Part shown: piece after piece, positions 1 through 5,081 of the stretch | Layout of the letters: each line of letters opens with the position of its first letter | How positions within the stretch are numbered: the stretch's first letter is position 1 | DNA from: Candidatus Hikarchaeia archaeon HikBin4 | GTDB lineage: Archaea > Halobacteriota > Halobacteria > Halobacteriales > Hikarchaeaceae | Reading direction: 5' to 3' | Length of the DNA: 5,081 nt | Assembly: GCA_009889685.1 (NCBI GenBank) | Contig: WTZT01000061.1 | Coordinates: 1 to 5,081, forward strand | Made by a program: the position numbers and the translations under genes | The notes under the pieces: generated by a model | The model's database searches: none | What the model saw: only the letters and a program-made list of their open reading frames with translations | Told to the model about the DNA's origin: nothing

Positions 1-1
1 C

Positions 2-409
2 CAGGGTGTTCAAATTGAGAACAGATGCTCAGGGATGATACCAATTGGACCCCCCATAAGTGTTAGTACCAAGAGAGGATTTTTAATAGGAGATGCGGCA
101 GGTCAAACAAAACCATTCACAGGAGGAGGAATAGTTTATGGCCTAATAGCATCAGAGTGTGCAGCAAATGTAGTTAATTCAGACAGAACGGAGACGATTG
201 GCATGTATGAGCAGAACTGGAGAAAAAGAATAGGTAGAGAGATAGAGATGGGAAAATGGATCAGAAAGGGGTATTCACTTCCTCAAACGGTGCAGGACAT
301 GGGATTACGGTTTTTTTCTGGAGAAATAGGAGTTCATATGGATCAGCCCACGTCTTTGTTTTCAAGAGAACAGTTCGAGGTCATGAAAAAGAGTAGAAAG
401 GCGAAATGA
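2..409 (+). CDS. Geranylgeranyl reductase family FAD-dependent oxidoreductase, C-terminal part
   Basis: This is the 3' end of a flavoprotein gene; the frame is open through the left edge, so the N-terminus and its Rossmann GxGxxG motif lie outside. 135 residues are visible. The signature is the second FAD-binding motif of the geranylgeranyl reductase / digeranylgeranylglycerophospholipid reductase family: GDAAG at visible residues 30-34, followed by P38 and GGGI at 41-44. The preceding stretch (NRCSGMIPIGPP) also fits the family. Such enzymes saturate the isoprenoid chains of archaeal membrane lipids (or of chlorophyll/quinone side chains in other organisms), using reduced flavin, at the membrane surface. 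The C-terminal helical tail is basic and ends in KSRKAK. An ATG at 35 is internal to the conserved region and is not the true start. The family call is firm, but the exact substrate cannot be fixed from this fragment. Confidence 0.85.
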   Translation, partial: QGVQIENRCSGMIPIGPPISVSTKRGFLIGDAAGQTKPFTGGGIVYGLIASECAANVVNSDRTETIGMYEQNWRKRIGREIEMGKWIRKGYSLPQTVQDMGLRFFSGEIGVHMDQPTSLFSREQFEVMKKSRKAK

Positions 410-433
410 TAAAATGCAAACTAATACCTGCTA

Positions 434-481
434 AAAGTGTGCAAATGTTCTCTTCAAAACCGTTTGGAGAAAAGGCACTTT
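434..481. repeat. Imperfect nested inverted repeat between the reductase and the zinc-protein gene
   Basis: Three pairs of arms nest around one centre. The outer arms are AAAGTG (434-439) and CACTTT (476-481). The middle arms are TTCTC (448-452) and GAGAA (467-471). The inner arms are CAAA (455-458) and TTTG (463-466) around the loop ACCG. A two-base bulge (453-454) and an 8 by 4 internal loop interrupt the pairing. As RNA it could fold as a hairpin in the 3' trailer of the reductase message. As DNA it could be a binding site upstream of the next gene. No T-run follows directly; the nearest is TTTTT at 494-498. The function is unknown, and such arms can arise by chance in AT-rich DNA. Confidence 0.4.
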
Positions 482-492
482 GAAATGATAGA

Positions 493-502
493 CTTTTTAG
501 TA
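493..502 (+). promoter_or_regulatory. Candidate TATA box for the zinc-protein gene
   Basis: CTTTTTAGTA lies 23 to 32 bases before the ATG at 525. This is the spacing expected for an archaeal TATA box driving a leaderless or nearly leaderless transcript. A similar CTTTTA element sits at nearly the same distance before the CDGSH gene. The T-run could instead act in termination of the upstream reductase transcript. Confidence 0.35.
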
Positions 503-524
503 AAGGAAAGTGTCTGGTAAACTA

Positions 525-1217
525 ATGGGAATTCTATGTATCTTTGGCCATTCGTATGGTGATGTTCAAAGATCAGAAGAAAGAAATGAACAAGGAAGAG
601 AAATTGTCACTACCATTCAGGAATACAAGATATGTGATAGATGTGGTAAAACTCGAATTTTAAGTGAATTTAAAGAGGCCAGTGTTGAGCCAATAGAAGA
701 AGAGGGACAAGAGCAGAAAATTGAAGATATCGAAATGGATTCCGAACTATATTTGGAAGATGGGGTTGATAAAAATTTAGAAGACATTAGTGAAGAAACA
801 GGACTAGAATTGGTTGAAGAAGAGACAGAGGAGTGGCCAGAAGTAACGGGAGAAGATGAAGGATTTAGTGCAGGATTGCCAGAGGCATCCATTGAGAATA
901 TTGAATTTGGAGGAGGATTAATCCCTAAATCTTTAAGAGAAGAAGGAACAGAGGGAGAGGAAGTGATAGAATTTCCAGATCAGAAAGAGGAAGAGTTAAA
1001 AATTGAAGAGGGGGACGGTGAAGGAGGAGAAGTCGTCCAGAGAGAACCAAGGGGAAGAAGGAAAGATACTAAGACAATGTATGTGTGCGGACAGTGTGAA
1101 TATCAAACTCCAATATATGAATCTGCCTTAAGAAAGGGAGATATTTGTCCGGCATGTAAGAAGGGGTATATTGATGAGAGATTAATTGAAAAAAGGTTCG
1201 GAAGAGATAGGGGATAA
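525..1217 (+). CDS. Zinc-ribbon protein with acidic linker (DUF7093-like), function unknown
   Basis: This 230-residue soluble protein has a putative metal site at each end. The N-terminal site is C5, H9, C37 and C40 (C-x3-H, later CDRCG). The C-terminal site is C188, C191, C208 and C211, two CxxC knuckles 16 residues apart, typical of a zinc ribbon. Residues from about 50 to 175 form a long Glu/Asp-rich, probably disordered linker, followed by a basic patch (RGRRK). The N-terminus (MGILCIFGHSYGD) resembles an archaeal family I recall as DUF7093; this is from memory and was not searched. I chose the ATG at 525 because the family begins close to this MG-x-x-C motif. A GTG at 510 would add five residues and has its purine stretch too close to the start. 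It precedes the DUF5611-like gene by 7 bases, so the two are probably co-transcribed. A nucleic-acid or protein-binding adaptor role is a guess. Confidence 0.75.
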   Translation: MGILCIFGHSYGDVQRSEERNEQGREIVTTIQEYKICDRCGKTRILSEFKEASVEPIEEEGQEQKIEDIEMDSELYLEDGVDKNLEDISEETGLELVEEETEEWPEVTGEDEGFSAGLPEASIENIEFGGGLIPKSLREEGTEGEEVIEFPDQKEEELKIEEGDGEGGEVVQREPRGRRKDTKTMYVCGQCEYQTPIYESALRKGDICPACKKGYIDERLIEKRFGRDRG

Positions 1218-1224
1218 AATTAAA

Positions 1225-1608
1225 ATGAAAGAATATGAAATTAAAAGAGGAGCTACGCTAGAAGAAAGAATAGTAGATCTCAAAGGAGAAATTAAAGAAT
1301 ATTTTGGGCCGATAAATGGTACGGAAAATCGAGAAGGTCAAGAATTGTATGTTGTGAAAAATCCAGTGAATCCCATATTTAAAAAAGTGAGTATTGGAGC
1401 AGGGAAGTACCCAGGTAAGAAAGATACCCTTATTGTAGATTTTGAAGAGTGTCCAGTAGCAGAATTGAAGAAAATCATTGCAGATGGAAACATAGAACTA
1501 GCTGCTGATGCAGTTACGGTGAAAAATGAATTTTTATTTAAAGCGACTGGAAAGGACTCTAAAGCGCGACGGAAAGCTGAGAAGCGAGAAGATAAGAAAG
1601 GAAATTAG
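1225..1608 (+). CDS. DUF5611-like small basic archaeal protein
   Basis: This 127-residue soluble protein has no signal peptide or membrane segment. It opens with MKEYEIKRG, has a mixed alpha/beta middle, and ends in a highly charged, Lys/Arg-rich tail. The stretch NEFLFKATG followed by KARRKAEKR (residues 102-120) matches the C-terminal pattern I associate with DUF5611, an archaeal family of unknown function (N-x-FL-x-x-ATG with a basic RRK tail). The ATG at 1225 matches the family's start. An in-frame TTG at 1186 would overlap the upstream gene and add 13 unrelated residues. A GGGG run at 1210-1213 could serve as a weak ribosome binding site. The 7-base gap to the zinc-protein gene suggests one operon and perhaps a shared task. 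The basic tail could contact RNA or the acidic linker of its neighbour, but this is inference only. Confidence 0.75.
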   Translation: MKEYEIKRGATLEERIVDLKGEIKEYFGPINGTENREGQELYVVKNPVNPIFKKVSIGAGKYPGKKDTLIVDFEECPVAELKKIIADGNIELAADAVTVKNEFLFKATGKDSKARRKAEKREDKKGN

Positions 1609-1613
1609 TTTTT
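1609..1613 (+). terminator. Candidate T-tract terminator after the DUF5611-like gene
   Basis: A TTTTT run follows the TAG stop directly, in the 12 bases between this gene and the convergent sepF stop. Archaeal RNA polymerase terminates at short T-tracts without needing a hairpin, so this is a reasonable end for the two-gene transcript. It is short and unproven. Confidence 0.3.
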
Positions 1614-1621
1614 GTTGAAAC

Positions 1622-1975
1622 TTACTTACGTCCGATTTTTTGGCGGTTGATTACAACGCCAGCAGGAGCAGCAATTATTTGATCATCTCCACTTAGAACG
1701 ATATCTCCGCCAACTTCTTGTGCTACTTGATTCAGCTCAGTAGTAATACGATTCATTACTGAATCTTTAGTTCTTAGTCGAGTTATATCAGCAATTACTA
1801 GATCGCCGTCATAAATTTTGTCTTTAACCGCGATGACGTCTTCTATATCGTAAATTTCGGCAATGTGGACTTGAAATGAGTGAGCTGCTGTTTTCTCGAT
1901 ATCGTCGCTATCTAAAGATATGTAATCTTGAATAGTACGTTTTCCACTGCCAAGAATTTTGTGCACGAATCCCAT
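1622..1975 (-). CDS. sepF: Archaeal SepF-like cell division protein
   Basis: This 117-residue protein has the archaeal SepF layout. A short N-terminal segment (MGFVHKILG, residues 1-9) could form the amphipathic membrane-targeting helix. A brief linker follows, then the SepF/DUF552 core at about residues 34-111 with VIAVKDKIYDGDLVIADITRL and the late GGDIVLSGDDQIIAAP stretch. In archaea SepF forms dimers and tethers FtsZ to the membrane at the division site; that role is established for the family and inferred here. The length is near the usual archaeal size. The ATG at 1973-1975 gives the membrane-targeting helix directly. No ribosome binding site precedes it. There is no ftsZ in this window; the gene stands alone, convergent with the DUF5611-like gene at 13 bases and divergent from the CDGSH gene. 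Confidence 0.88.
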   Translation of the reverse strand: MGFVHKILGSGKRTIQDYISLDSDDIEKTAAHSFQVHIAEIYDIEDVIAVKDKIYDGDLVIADITRLRTKDSVMNRITTELNQVAQEVGGDIVLSGDDQIIAAPAGVVINRQKIGRK

Positions 1976-2123
1976 AGGTTAATAAAGCGCATGAGAGGGC
2001 ATAGTTCTTACGGCCGGATTTTTATGTTAAAATTGTTCTAATGCATGGGATTTAAAGCATCAAATATGACAAATATAGAGAGTGAATTGTAATACTTTTA
2101 CATCTTAAAATAAAAGAGGAGTC
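1976..2123. promoter_or_regulatory. Divergent promoter region between sepF and the CDGSH gene
   Basis: This 148-base AT-rich gap must hold the promoters of both genes. On the minus strand an AT-rich stretch at 2021-2034 (TTTTAACATAAAAA) is a possible sepF TATA box and would imply a leader of roughly 20-30 bases. On the plus strand CTTTTA at 2095-2100 lies 24 to 29 bases before the CDGSH start. A spaced direct repeat CAAATAT (2061-2067 and 2070-2076) sits in the middle. GAGGAG at 2116-2121 precedes the CDGSH ATG by only two bases. I see no RNA gene or convincing small ORF here. Confidence 0.45.
2095..2100 (+). promoter_or_regulatory. Candidate TATA box for the CDGSH gene
   Basis: CTTTTA lies 24 to 29 bases before the ATG at 2124. 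With this spacing transcription would begin at or just before the start codon. That would also leave the purine-rich GAGGAG at 2116-2121 too close to the start to act as a normal Shine-Dalgarno site. Confidence 0.35.
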
Positions 2124-2327
2124 ATGGTAAGATATATTATACACGAAGAAAAGGGACCTTTTAAAATACCTGCTAGTGACGAACCTACGTTTATTTGCAT
2201 GTGCGGTTTGTCTGAGAACAAACCATATTGTGATGACTCCCATATGAAAACGCTTGACGAAGAGGGCGAAATTACTTATATATATGAAGGTAATACGCGC
2301 TATGATGTGGACGATGGAGATATTTAA
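2124..2327 (+). CDS. CDGSH-type iron-sulfur domain protein
   Basis: This 67-residue single-domain protein carries the CDGSH (mitoNEET-type) motif C-x-C-x2-S-x3-P-x-C-D-x-S-H at residues 25-40. C25, C27, C36 and H40 are the expected three-Cys, one-His ligands of a [2Fe-2S] cluster. The motif reads CDDSH, with Asp where the eponymous Gly usually lies; the four ligands are intact. There is no membrane anchor, so it should be cytosolic. Family members act in electron transfer or Fe-S cluster handling; the partner is unknown. The ATG at 2124 is the only suitable start before the conserved part. The stop lies 5 bases from the stop of the convergent PUA gene. N- and C-terminal segments are short and rich in acidic residues. 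Confidence 0.88.
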   Translation: MVRYIIHEEKGPFKIPASDEPTFICMCGLSENKPYCDDSHMKTLDEEGEITYIYEGNTRYDVDDGDI

Positions 2328-2332
2328 TTTGG

Positions 2333-2809
2333 TCAGAAAAAATGATAGAGTTCGTCCCCAACATAGTTGATTGATTCTATAGCTTTTCCAGAACTACCAA
2401 GCATATCAGTTTTAGATACAATTGATCGACCCAGACAAAGTGCTTTTTGATGAACCTCTTCGATGACTATCACTAGGTCTCCAGATTCTATTGAAGAATC
2501 CGCATGGGTTATACCAGGTTTCATGATATCTGCACCGTTAGAAACAAAACGTATTGCACCTTGATCCACGGTGACGACTTTTTTAGAGGGAGCATAAATA
2601 TTTGCACCTTTTACGGTGAGAGAAGGTGCACTATCGACATAACACGCGAGAGGTTTCTTGTCTATTAGAACTAAATCAATTTTGGGATGGGATAACTCAA
2701 CTAACTCGTATTTTGATCCGGGTAATTCGACGCCGAAGTTAGATAGAATTGAAGATTCGAAAGCATGTATAGTGTCGTTTCGGAGGTTGTGCCTAGAGAT
2801 AACCTGCAT
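2333..2809 (-). CDS. PUA-domain RNA-binding protein (archaeal MCT-1/Tma20-like)
   Basis: This 158-residue protein has two parts. Residues 1 to about 75 form an N-terminal alpha/beta region of the pre-PUA type (MQVISRHNLRNDTIHAFESSI at its start). Residues about 78-155 form a PUA domain, marked by VTVDQGAIRFVSNGADIMKPGI (79-100), which is the conserved first half of PUA RNA-binding folds. This architecture matches the archaeal relatives of eukaryotic MCT-1/Tma20, which are linked to ribosomes and translation initiation or recycling. That role is known for the eukaryotic proteins and inferred here. No catalytic domain is present, so it is not a pseudouridine synthase or tRNA-guanine transglycosylase. 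The gene is divergent from the RNB nuclease across 47 bases. A TTTTAAAG element at -25 to -32 supports a leaderless start at the ATG at 2807-2809. Confidence 0.85.
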   Translation of the reverse strand: MQVISRHNLRNDTIHAFESSILSNFGVELPGSKYELVELSHPKIDLVLIDKKPLACYVDSAPSLTVKGANIYAPSKKVVTVDQGAIRFVSNGADIMKPGITHADSSIESGDLVIVIEEVHQKALCLGRSIVSKTDMLGSSGKAIESINYVGDELYHFF

Positions 2810-2856
2810 AGAAAAAAATAAATCATAGGAGGGCTTTAAAATTTGTGTTATAGAAC
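2810..2856. promoter_or_regulatory. Compact divergent promoter for the PUA and RNB genes
   Basis: Only 47 bases separate the two start codons. On the minus strand TTTTAAAG (plus coordinates 2834-2841) lies 25 to 32 bases before the PUA start, a good TATA position. On the plus strand the A/T-rich stretch at 2812-2823 lies about 34 to 45 bases before the RNB start and could serve it with a short leader. Each gene's promoter would then lie close to the other's start. AGGAGGG at 2827-2833 is a perfect Shine-Dalgarno-like string, but it is 23 bases from the RNB ATG. Confidence 0.45.
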
Positions 2857-4125
2857 ATGAATGAAAATAAAGAAGAAAATGGGGGAAATGAAGGACCAGT
2901 TAAAATTTCAGCGGATGTCTATAAGCAGATAATTGAAAAAAGAGAAGCCTTATTAGAGAAGTTAGGGATAATAGATCAATTTCCAGCAGACGTTATTGAA
3001 GAGGCGAAAGGGTGGGCAGATAGTAATAAAGAAGAAATCGCACTTGAACTTAAAAATAGAAGGGATTTAAGAGAACTTACTACTTGGACAACGGATCCAG
3101 CTAGCGCACAAGATTTTGATGATGCGCTTAGTATTGAAGTGGATGAAAAAGGATACAGAATTTGGGTTTATATAGCAGATGTAACCCATTATGTGACTCC
3201 AGATACAAAAACCTGGAAATTGGCTATGGAAAGGGGTAATTCGACATATATGTCGGGGCACACTATCCACATGTTACCTAGATATTTGTCAGAGGACGTT
3301 TGCTCCCTAGTTCCAGGAGAAGATCGATTAGCACATACTGTAGAAATGTATATCAACAGAGACACATTGAGTTATGAATCAATAGACATATACAAATCGG
3401 TGATTAGATCCGACGAACGGCTAACATATAGGGAATGTGAAAAAAGATTGGAAGATTCGAATTTACCATTACATAAAGAGTGTAAAAACATTTGTGAAGT
3501 AACAGAGAAATTACAGAAACAAAGAAAAGATGATGGATCCCTTGTTCTTAATCAAAATAGAGATCGATCCCACATGATAGTGGAAGAATGCATGCTTAAG
3601 GCAAATAAGGCCGTGACCCATGAATTGATGTGGAATCGTGGGGTAGAAGCTATGTATAGAGTCCATCCACAGCCAACCCCACGGGAATGGGATTCTGCGT
3701 TGCAAGAAATACAAAAGTTACCAGGAATACATATTCCATCTGTGGCTTTGGAAGATCCGAGAATTGCCGTAAATATTGCCATAGAATCAGCAGAGGGATA
3801 CCAAATTGAAAAAATAAGAAAATCAGTGTTAAAAGTGATGCCAAGGGCGATGTATATGGCAGACCCGTTTGGGGGACACCACGCATTGAACTTCGATGTT
3901 TATGGGCATTTTACATCCCCAATTCGAAGAATGAGTGATCTAATAAATCATTGGATTGTTCATATGAAGGAGATTCCTGAAAATATAGATGAACTGTGTA
4001 AACGGGCGCAAGATATGCAAAAAACGTCTGAACAATGTGAGAGGGAATATGATCAAATTCTACGAGAGGAAACATTAGATCCTGTGATGGTTCGGGATCG
4101 AGGAATAGAGGTTGTAAAAGAATAA
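2857..4125 (+). CDS. RNB-domain exoribonuclease (stand-alone RNase II/R-like)
   Basis: This 422-residue protein has an RNase II/R catalytic (RNB) domain covering about residues 70-370. The hydrolytic Asp cluster is intact: TTDPASAQDFDD gives D80, D86, D88 and D89, which bind two Mg ions in the family. Other family blocks are IADVTHYV (107-114), the EECMLKAN helix (243-250), YRVHPQPTP (267-275) and HFTSPIRR (351-358) followed by DLINHW. It should degrade RNA processively from the 3' end in the cytosol. Unlike bacterial RNase II or R (about 640-800 residues) it has no recognisable cold-shock or S1 RNA-binding domains. The first 65 residues are charged and helical instead, and the C-terminus is a short charged helix. 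Stand-alone RNB proteins of this size are familiar from halophilic archaea. The ATG at 2857 is chosen because an in-frame TAG lies six bases upstream. Confidence 0.92.
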   Translation: MNENKEENGGNEGPVKISADVYKQIIEKREALLEKLGIIDQFPADVIEEAKGWADSNKEEIALELKNRRDLRELTTWTTDPASAQDFDDALSIEVDEKGYRIWVYIADVTHYVTPDTKTWKLAMERGNSTYMSGHTIHMLPRYLSEDVCSLVPGEDRLAHTVEMYINRDTLSYESIDIYKSVIRSDERLTYRECEKRLEDSNLPLHKECKNICEVTEKLQKQRKDDGSLVLNQNRDRSHMIVEECMLKANKAVTHELMWNRGVEAMYRVHPQPTPREWDSALQEIQKLPGIHIPSVALEDPRIAVNIAIESAEGYQIEKIRKSVLKVMPRAMYMADPFGGHHALNFDVYGHFTSPIRRMSDLINHWIVHMKEIPENIDELCKRAQDMQKTSEQCEREYDQILREETLDPVMVRDRGIEVVKE

Positions 4126-4130
4126 GTGGA

Positions 4131-5081
4131 CTATTCTCGAGAAGGAGAGAGGAAAAAATAGCATAAAGTGGCTATGAAAAACAAACCTCCCAAAAGTAGA
4201 AAGGCGAGATCAAAAGAATAATTGTCTGCTATAACTCCAACCATAAAAGAAGCAAAAGCCCCAATACCGATGAAAATGGATCTTAGAAATCCCAATCCGG
4301 TCCCCTGTACTTTAGAGGGAATAGAAGAGGCCAAGTAGGCATTATTCACAGGCGCAAGACCTGCACGCGTTCCTAGTAAGATGGAAAGGAGAATTAAAGG
4401 AATAGTACCGTAGACGAAGGGTAAAGACAAAAGGCAGAGGGAATGTAGTGCTGCAAGATATAACAACAGTCGTCGTTCGCCATACCTATCGGAAATTATT
4501 CCAGAAATGGGCTGAGATATTGCGCCTGTGATGAAAAATACAGAAAAAATAGTTGTTGCCATCGTAGCGCTAGTGCCTTTCATGGTGATGAGGAACAGAG
4601 GGAAGAATGATGTGAATCCTTGAAATGTAAAAACAGACAATAGAGTTGCACTACTGACTAATAAAACATCTTTTTTAGACAACCCTTCGATAAGTAATTT
4701 GACGTTTTTATAGAGATCATAACGTCCCCACGTCGAGGAAGATGGTGGTTTAAATGGAGAGTTCCAAAGTAATAAAATTGCAATGATGAAAAGGGGAATA
4801 CAAAAAATAAATCCAAATCTCCACCCAAAATAAGTGGCCAAAATACCAGCAATAAAGGGCAATACTGCAGATCCAAAATTTCCTGCAGAAAAAGTGAATC
4901 CTAAAACAGTTCCATCATTTTCAGGATATATTTTTGATAGAGAAGTTACGCGGGGAGTTCCAAAGAGCCCAGATCCGAGGCCAAAAACTATACAAGCAAA
5001 TATAAAAAAATTGAAACTAGAAGAAAATGAAAAGAGAATAATCCCAAGGGCTCCGATCAGAATGCTCAAAGTGAGGACTTT
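4131..5081 (-). CDS. MFS transporter, N-terminus cut by the right edge
   Basis: 316 residues of a Major Facilitator Superfamily permease are visible; the frame is still open at the right edge, so the start lies outside. Ten membrane segments can be read, matching TM3 to TM12. TM3-TM6 lie within visible residues 1 to about 106. A short polar cytoplasmic loop follows, then TM7-TM12 to the C-terminus. The second copy of MFS motif A, GIISDRYGERR, lies between TM8 and TM9. WRFGFIF before TM6 and the Gly-rich GFTFSAGNFGSAVLPFIAGIL in TM5 also fit. TM1, TM2 and the first motif A should lie beyond the edge. A TTG at 5067-5069 is internal to TM3 and is not the start. The substrate cannot be deduced; efflux- and uptake-type families look alike here. 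The stop lies 5 bases from that of the convergent RNB gene. Confidence 0.88.
   Translation of the reverse strand, partial: KVLTLSILIGALGIILFSFSSSFNFFIFACIVFGLGSGLFGTPRVTSLSKIYPENDGTVLGFTFSAGNFGSAVLPFIAGILATYFGWRFGFIFCIPLFIIAILLLWNSPFKPPSSSTWGRYDLYKNVKLLIEGLSKKDVLLVSSATLLSVFTFQGFTSFFPLFLITMKGTSATMATTIFSVFFITGAISQPISGIISDRYGERRLLLYLAALHSLCLLSLPFVYGTIPLILLSILLGTRAGLAPVNNAYLASSIPSKVQGTGLGFLRSIFIGIGAFASFMVGVIADNYSFDLAFLLLGGLFFIATLCYFFLSPSRE
4134..4143. repeat. Perfect palindrome TTCTCGAGAA at the RNB/MFS junction
   Basis: A ten-base perfect palindrome sits 8 bases after the RNB stop and overlaps the last codons of the MFS gene (Ser-Arg-Glu). The same TTCTC/GAGAA arms form the middle pair of the inverted repeat at 434-481. 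It has no loop, so it is not a classical hairpin, and ten bases can occur by chance. Confidence 0.3.

Noticed and set aside
481..495. Possible C box (AATGATAG) of a C/D guide RNA
   Set aside because: It departs from RTGATGA and no matching D box (CTGA) lies at a suitable distance.
510..524. GTG at 510 as start of the zinc protein
   Set aside because: The purine stretch AAAGGA is only two bases from it, and the conserved N-terminus begins at the ATG at 525.
410..524. tRNA or other structured RNA gene in the first gap
   Set aside because: No T-loop TTCRA pattern or cloverleaf pairing could be found; only the imperfect inverted repeat is present.
617..892. Ser-rich open frame on the minus strand
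   Set aside because: It is the antisense of the Glu/Asp-rich linker of the zinc protein; Ser codons mirror the repeated GAA/GAG-rich sequence. No start signal or family resemblance.
1186..1224. TTG at 1186 as start of the DUF5611-like protein
   Set aside because: It would overlap the upstream gene by 32 bases and add residues foreign to the family; ATG at 1225 fits better.
1991..2092. Two tiny plus-strand ORFs (16 codons at 1991-2041; 15 codons at 2045-2092) in the sepF/CDGSH gap
   Set aside because: Too short, no ribosome site, and expected by chance in AT-rich DNA.
2052..2243. Minus-strand open frame across the CDGSH promoter and gene
   Set aside because: It covers the antisense of a clear CDGSH motif and has no recognisable features.
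3511..3886. Several overlapping minus-strand open frames within the RNB gene
   Set aside because: The sense frame has strongly conserved RNB motifs; the antisense frames show no domain and overlap each other.
1..5081. CRISPR array, insertion sequence, prophage or defence system
   Set aside because: No regularly spaced repeats, transposase or integrase motifs, terminal inverted repeats or recognisable defence genes were seen; the content is housekeeping-like.

Overview
This AT-rich window looks archaeal, most likely from the Euryarchaeota or Thermoplasmatota (a Marine Group II/III-like or haloarchaea-related lineage is plausible). It encodes the C-terminal part of a geranylgeranyl reductase-type flavoprotein, used to saturate archaeal lipid chains. 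It also encodes a short archaeal-type SepF, an MCT-1-like PUA protein, a DUF5611-type protein and a stand-alone RNB nuclease of the type I recall from halophilic archaea. Most start codons lack a well-spaced Shine-Dalgarno sequence. Arginine is often AGA or AGG. The lineage is an inference from gene content, not from a marker gene.

Layout: (1) 2-409 +, 3' part of a geranylgeranyl reductase family gene cut by the left edge. (2) A 115-base gap holding an imperfect inverted repeat. (3) 525-1217 +, a protein with putative zinc sites at both ends joined by a long acidic linker, followed after 7 bases by a DUF5611-like gene (1225-1608 +). (4) sepF (1622-1975 -), convergent with the previous gene. 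(5) A 148-base divergent promoter region. (6) A CDGSH iron-sulfur protein (2124-2327 +), convergent at 5 bases with a PUA-domain RNA-binding protein (2333-2809 -). (7) A 47-base divergent promoter region. (8) An RNB ribonuclease (2857-4125 +), convergent at 5 bases with an MFS transporter (4131-5081 -) that runs off the right edge.

Functionally this is a mixed housekeeping stretch: lipid saturation, cell division (SepF anchors FtsZ), RNA decay and translation-associated RNA binding, an Fe-S protein and an efflux- or uptake-type transporter. The only probable operon is the zinc-protein/DUF5611 pair. Elsewhere the genes alternate in direction, with very short convergent junctions and compact divergent promoters.

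I found no CRISPR array, mobile element, tRNA, rRNA or defence system. The parts least explained are the zinc/acidic-linker plus DUF5611 pair, the inverted repeat at 434-481 and the compact divergent promoter between the PUA and RNB genes.
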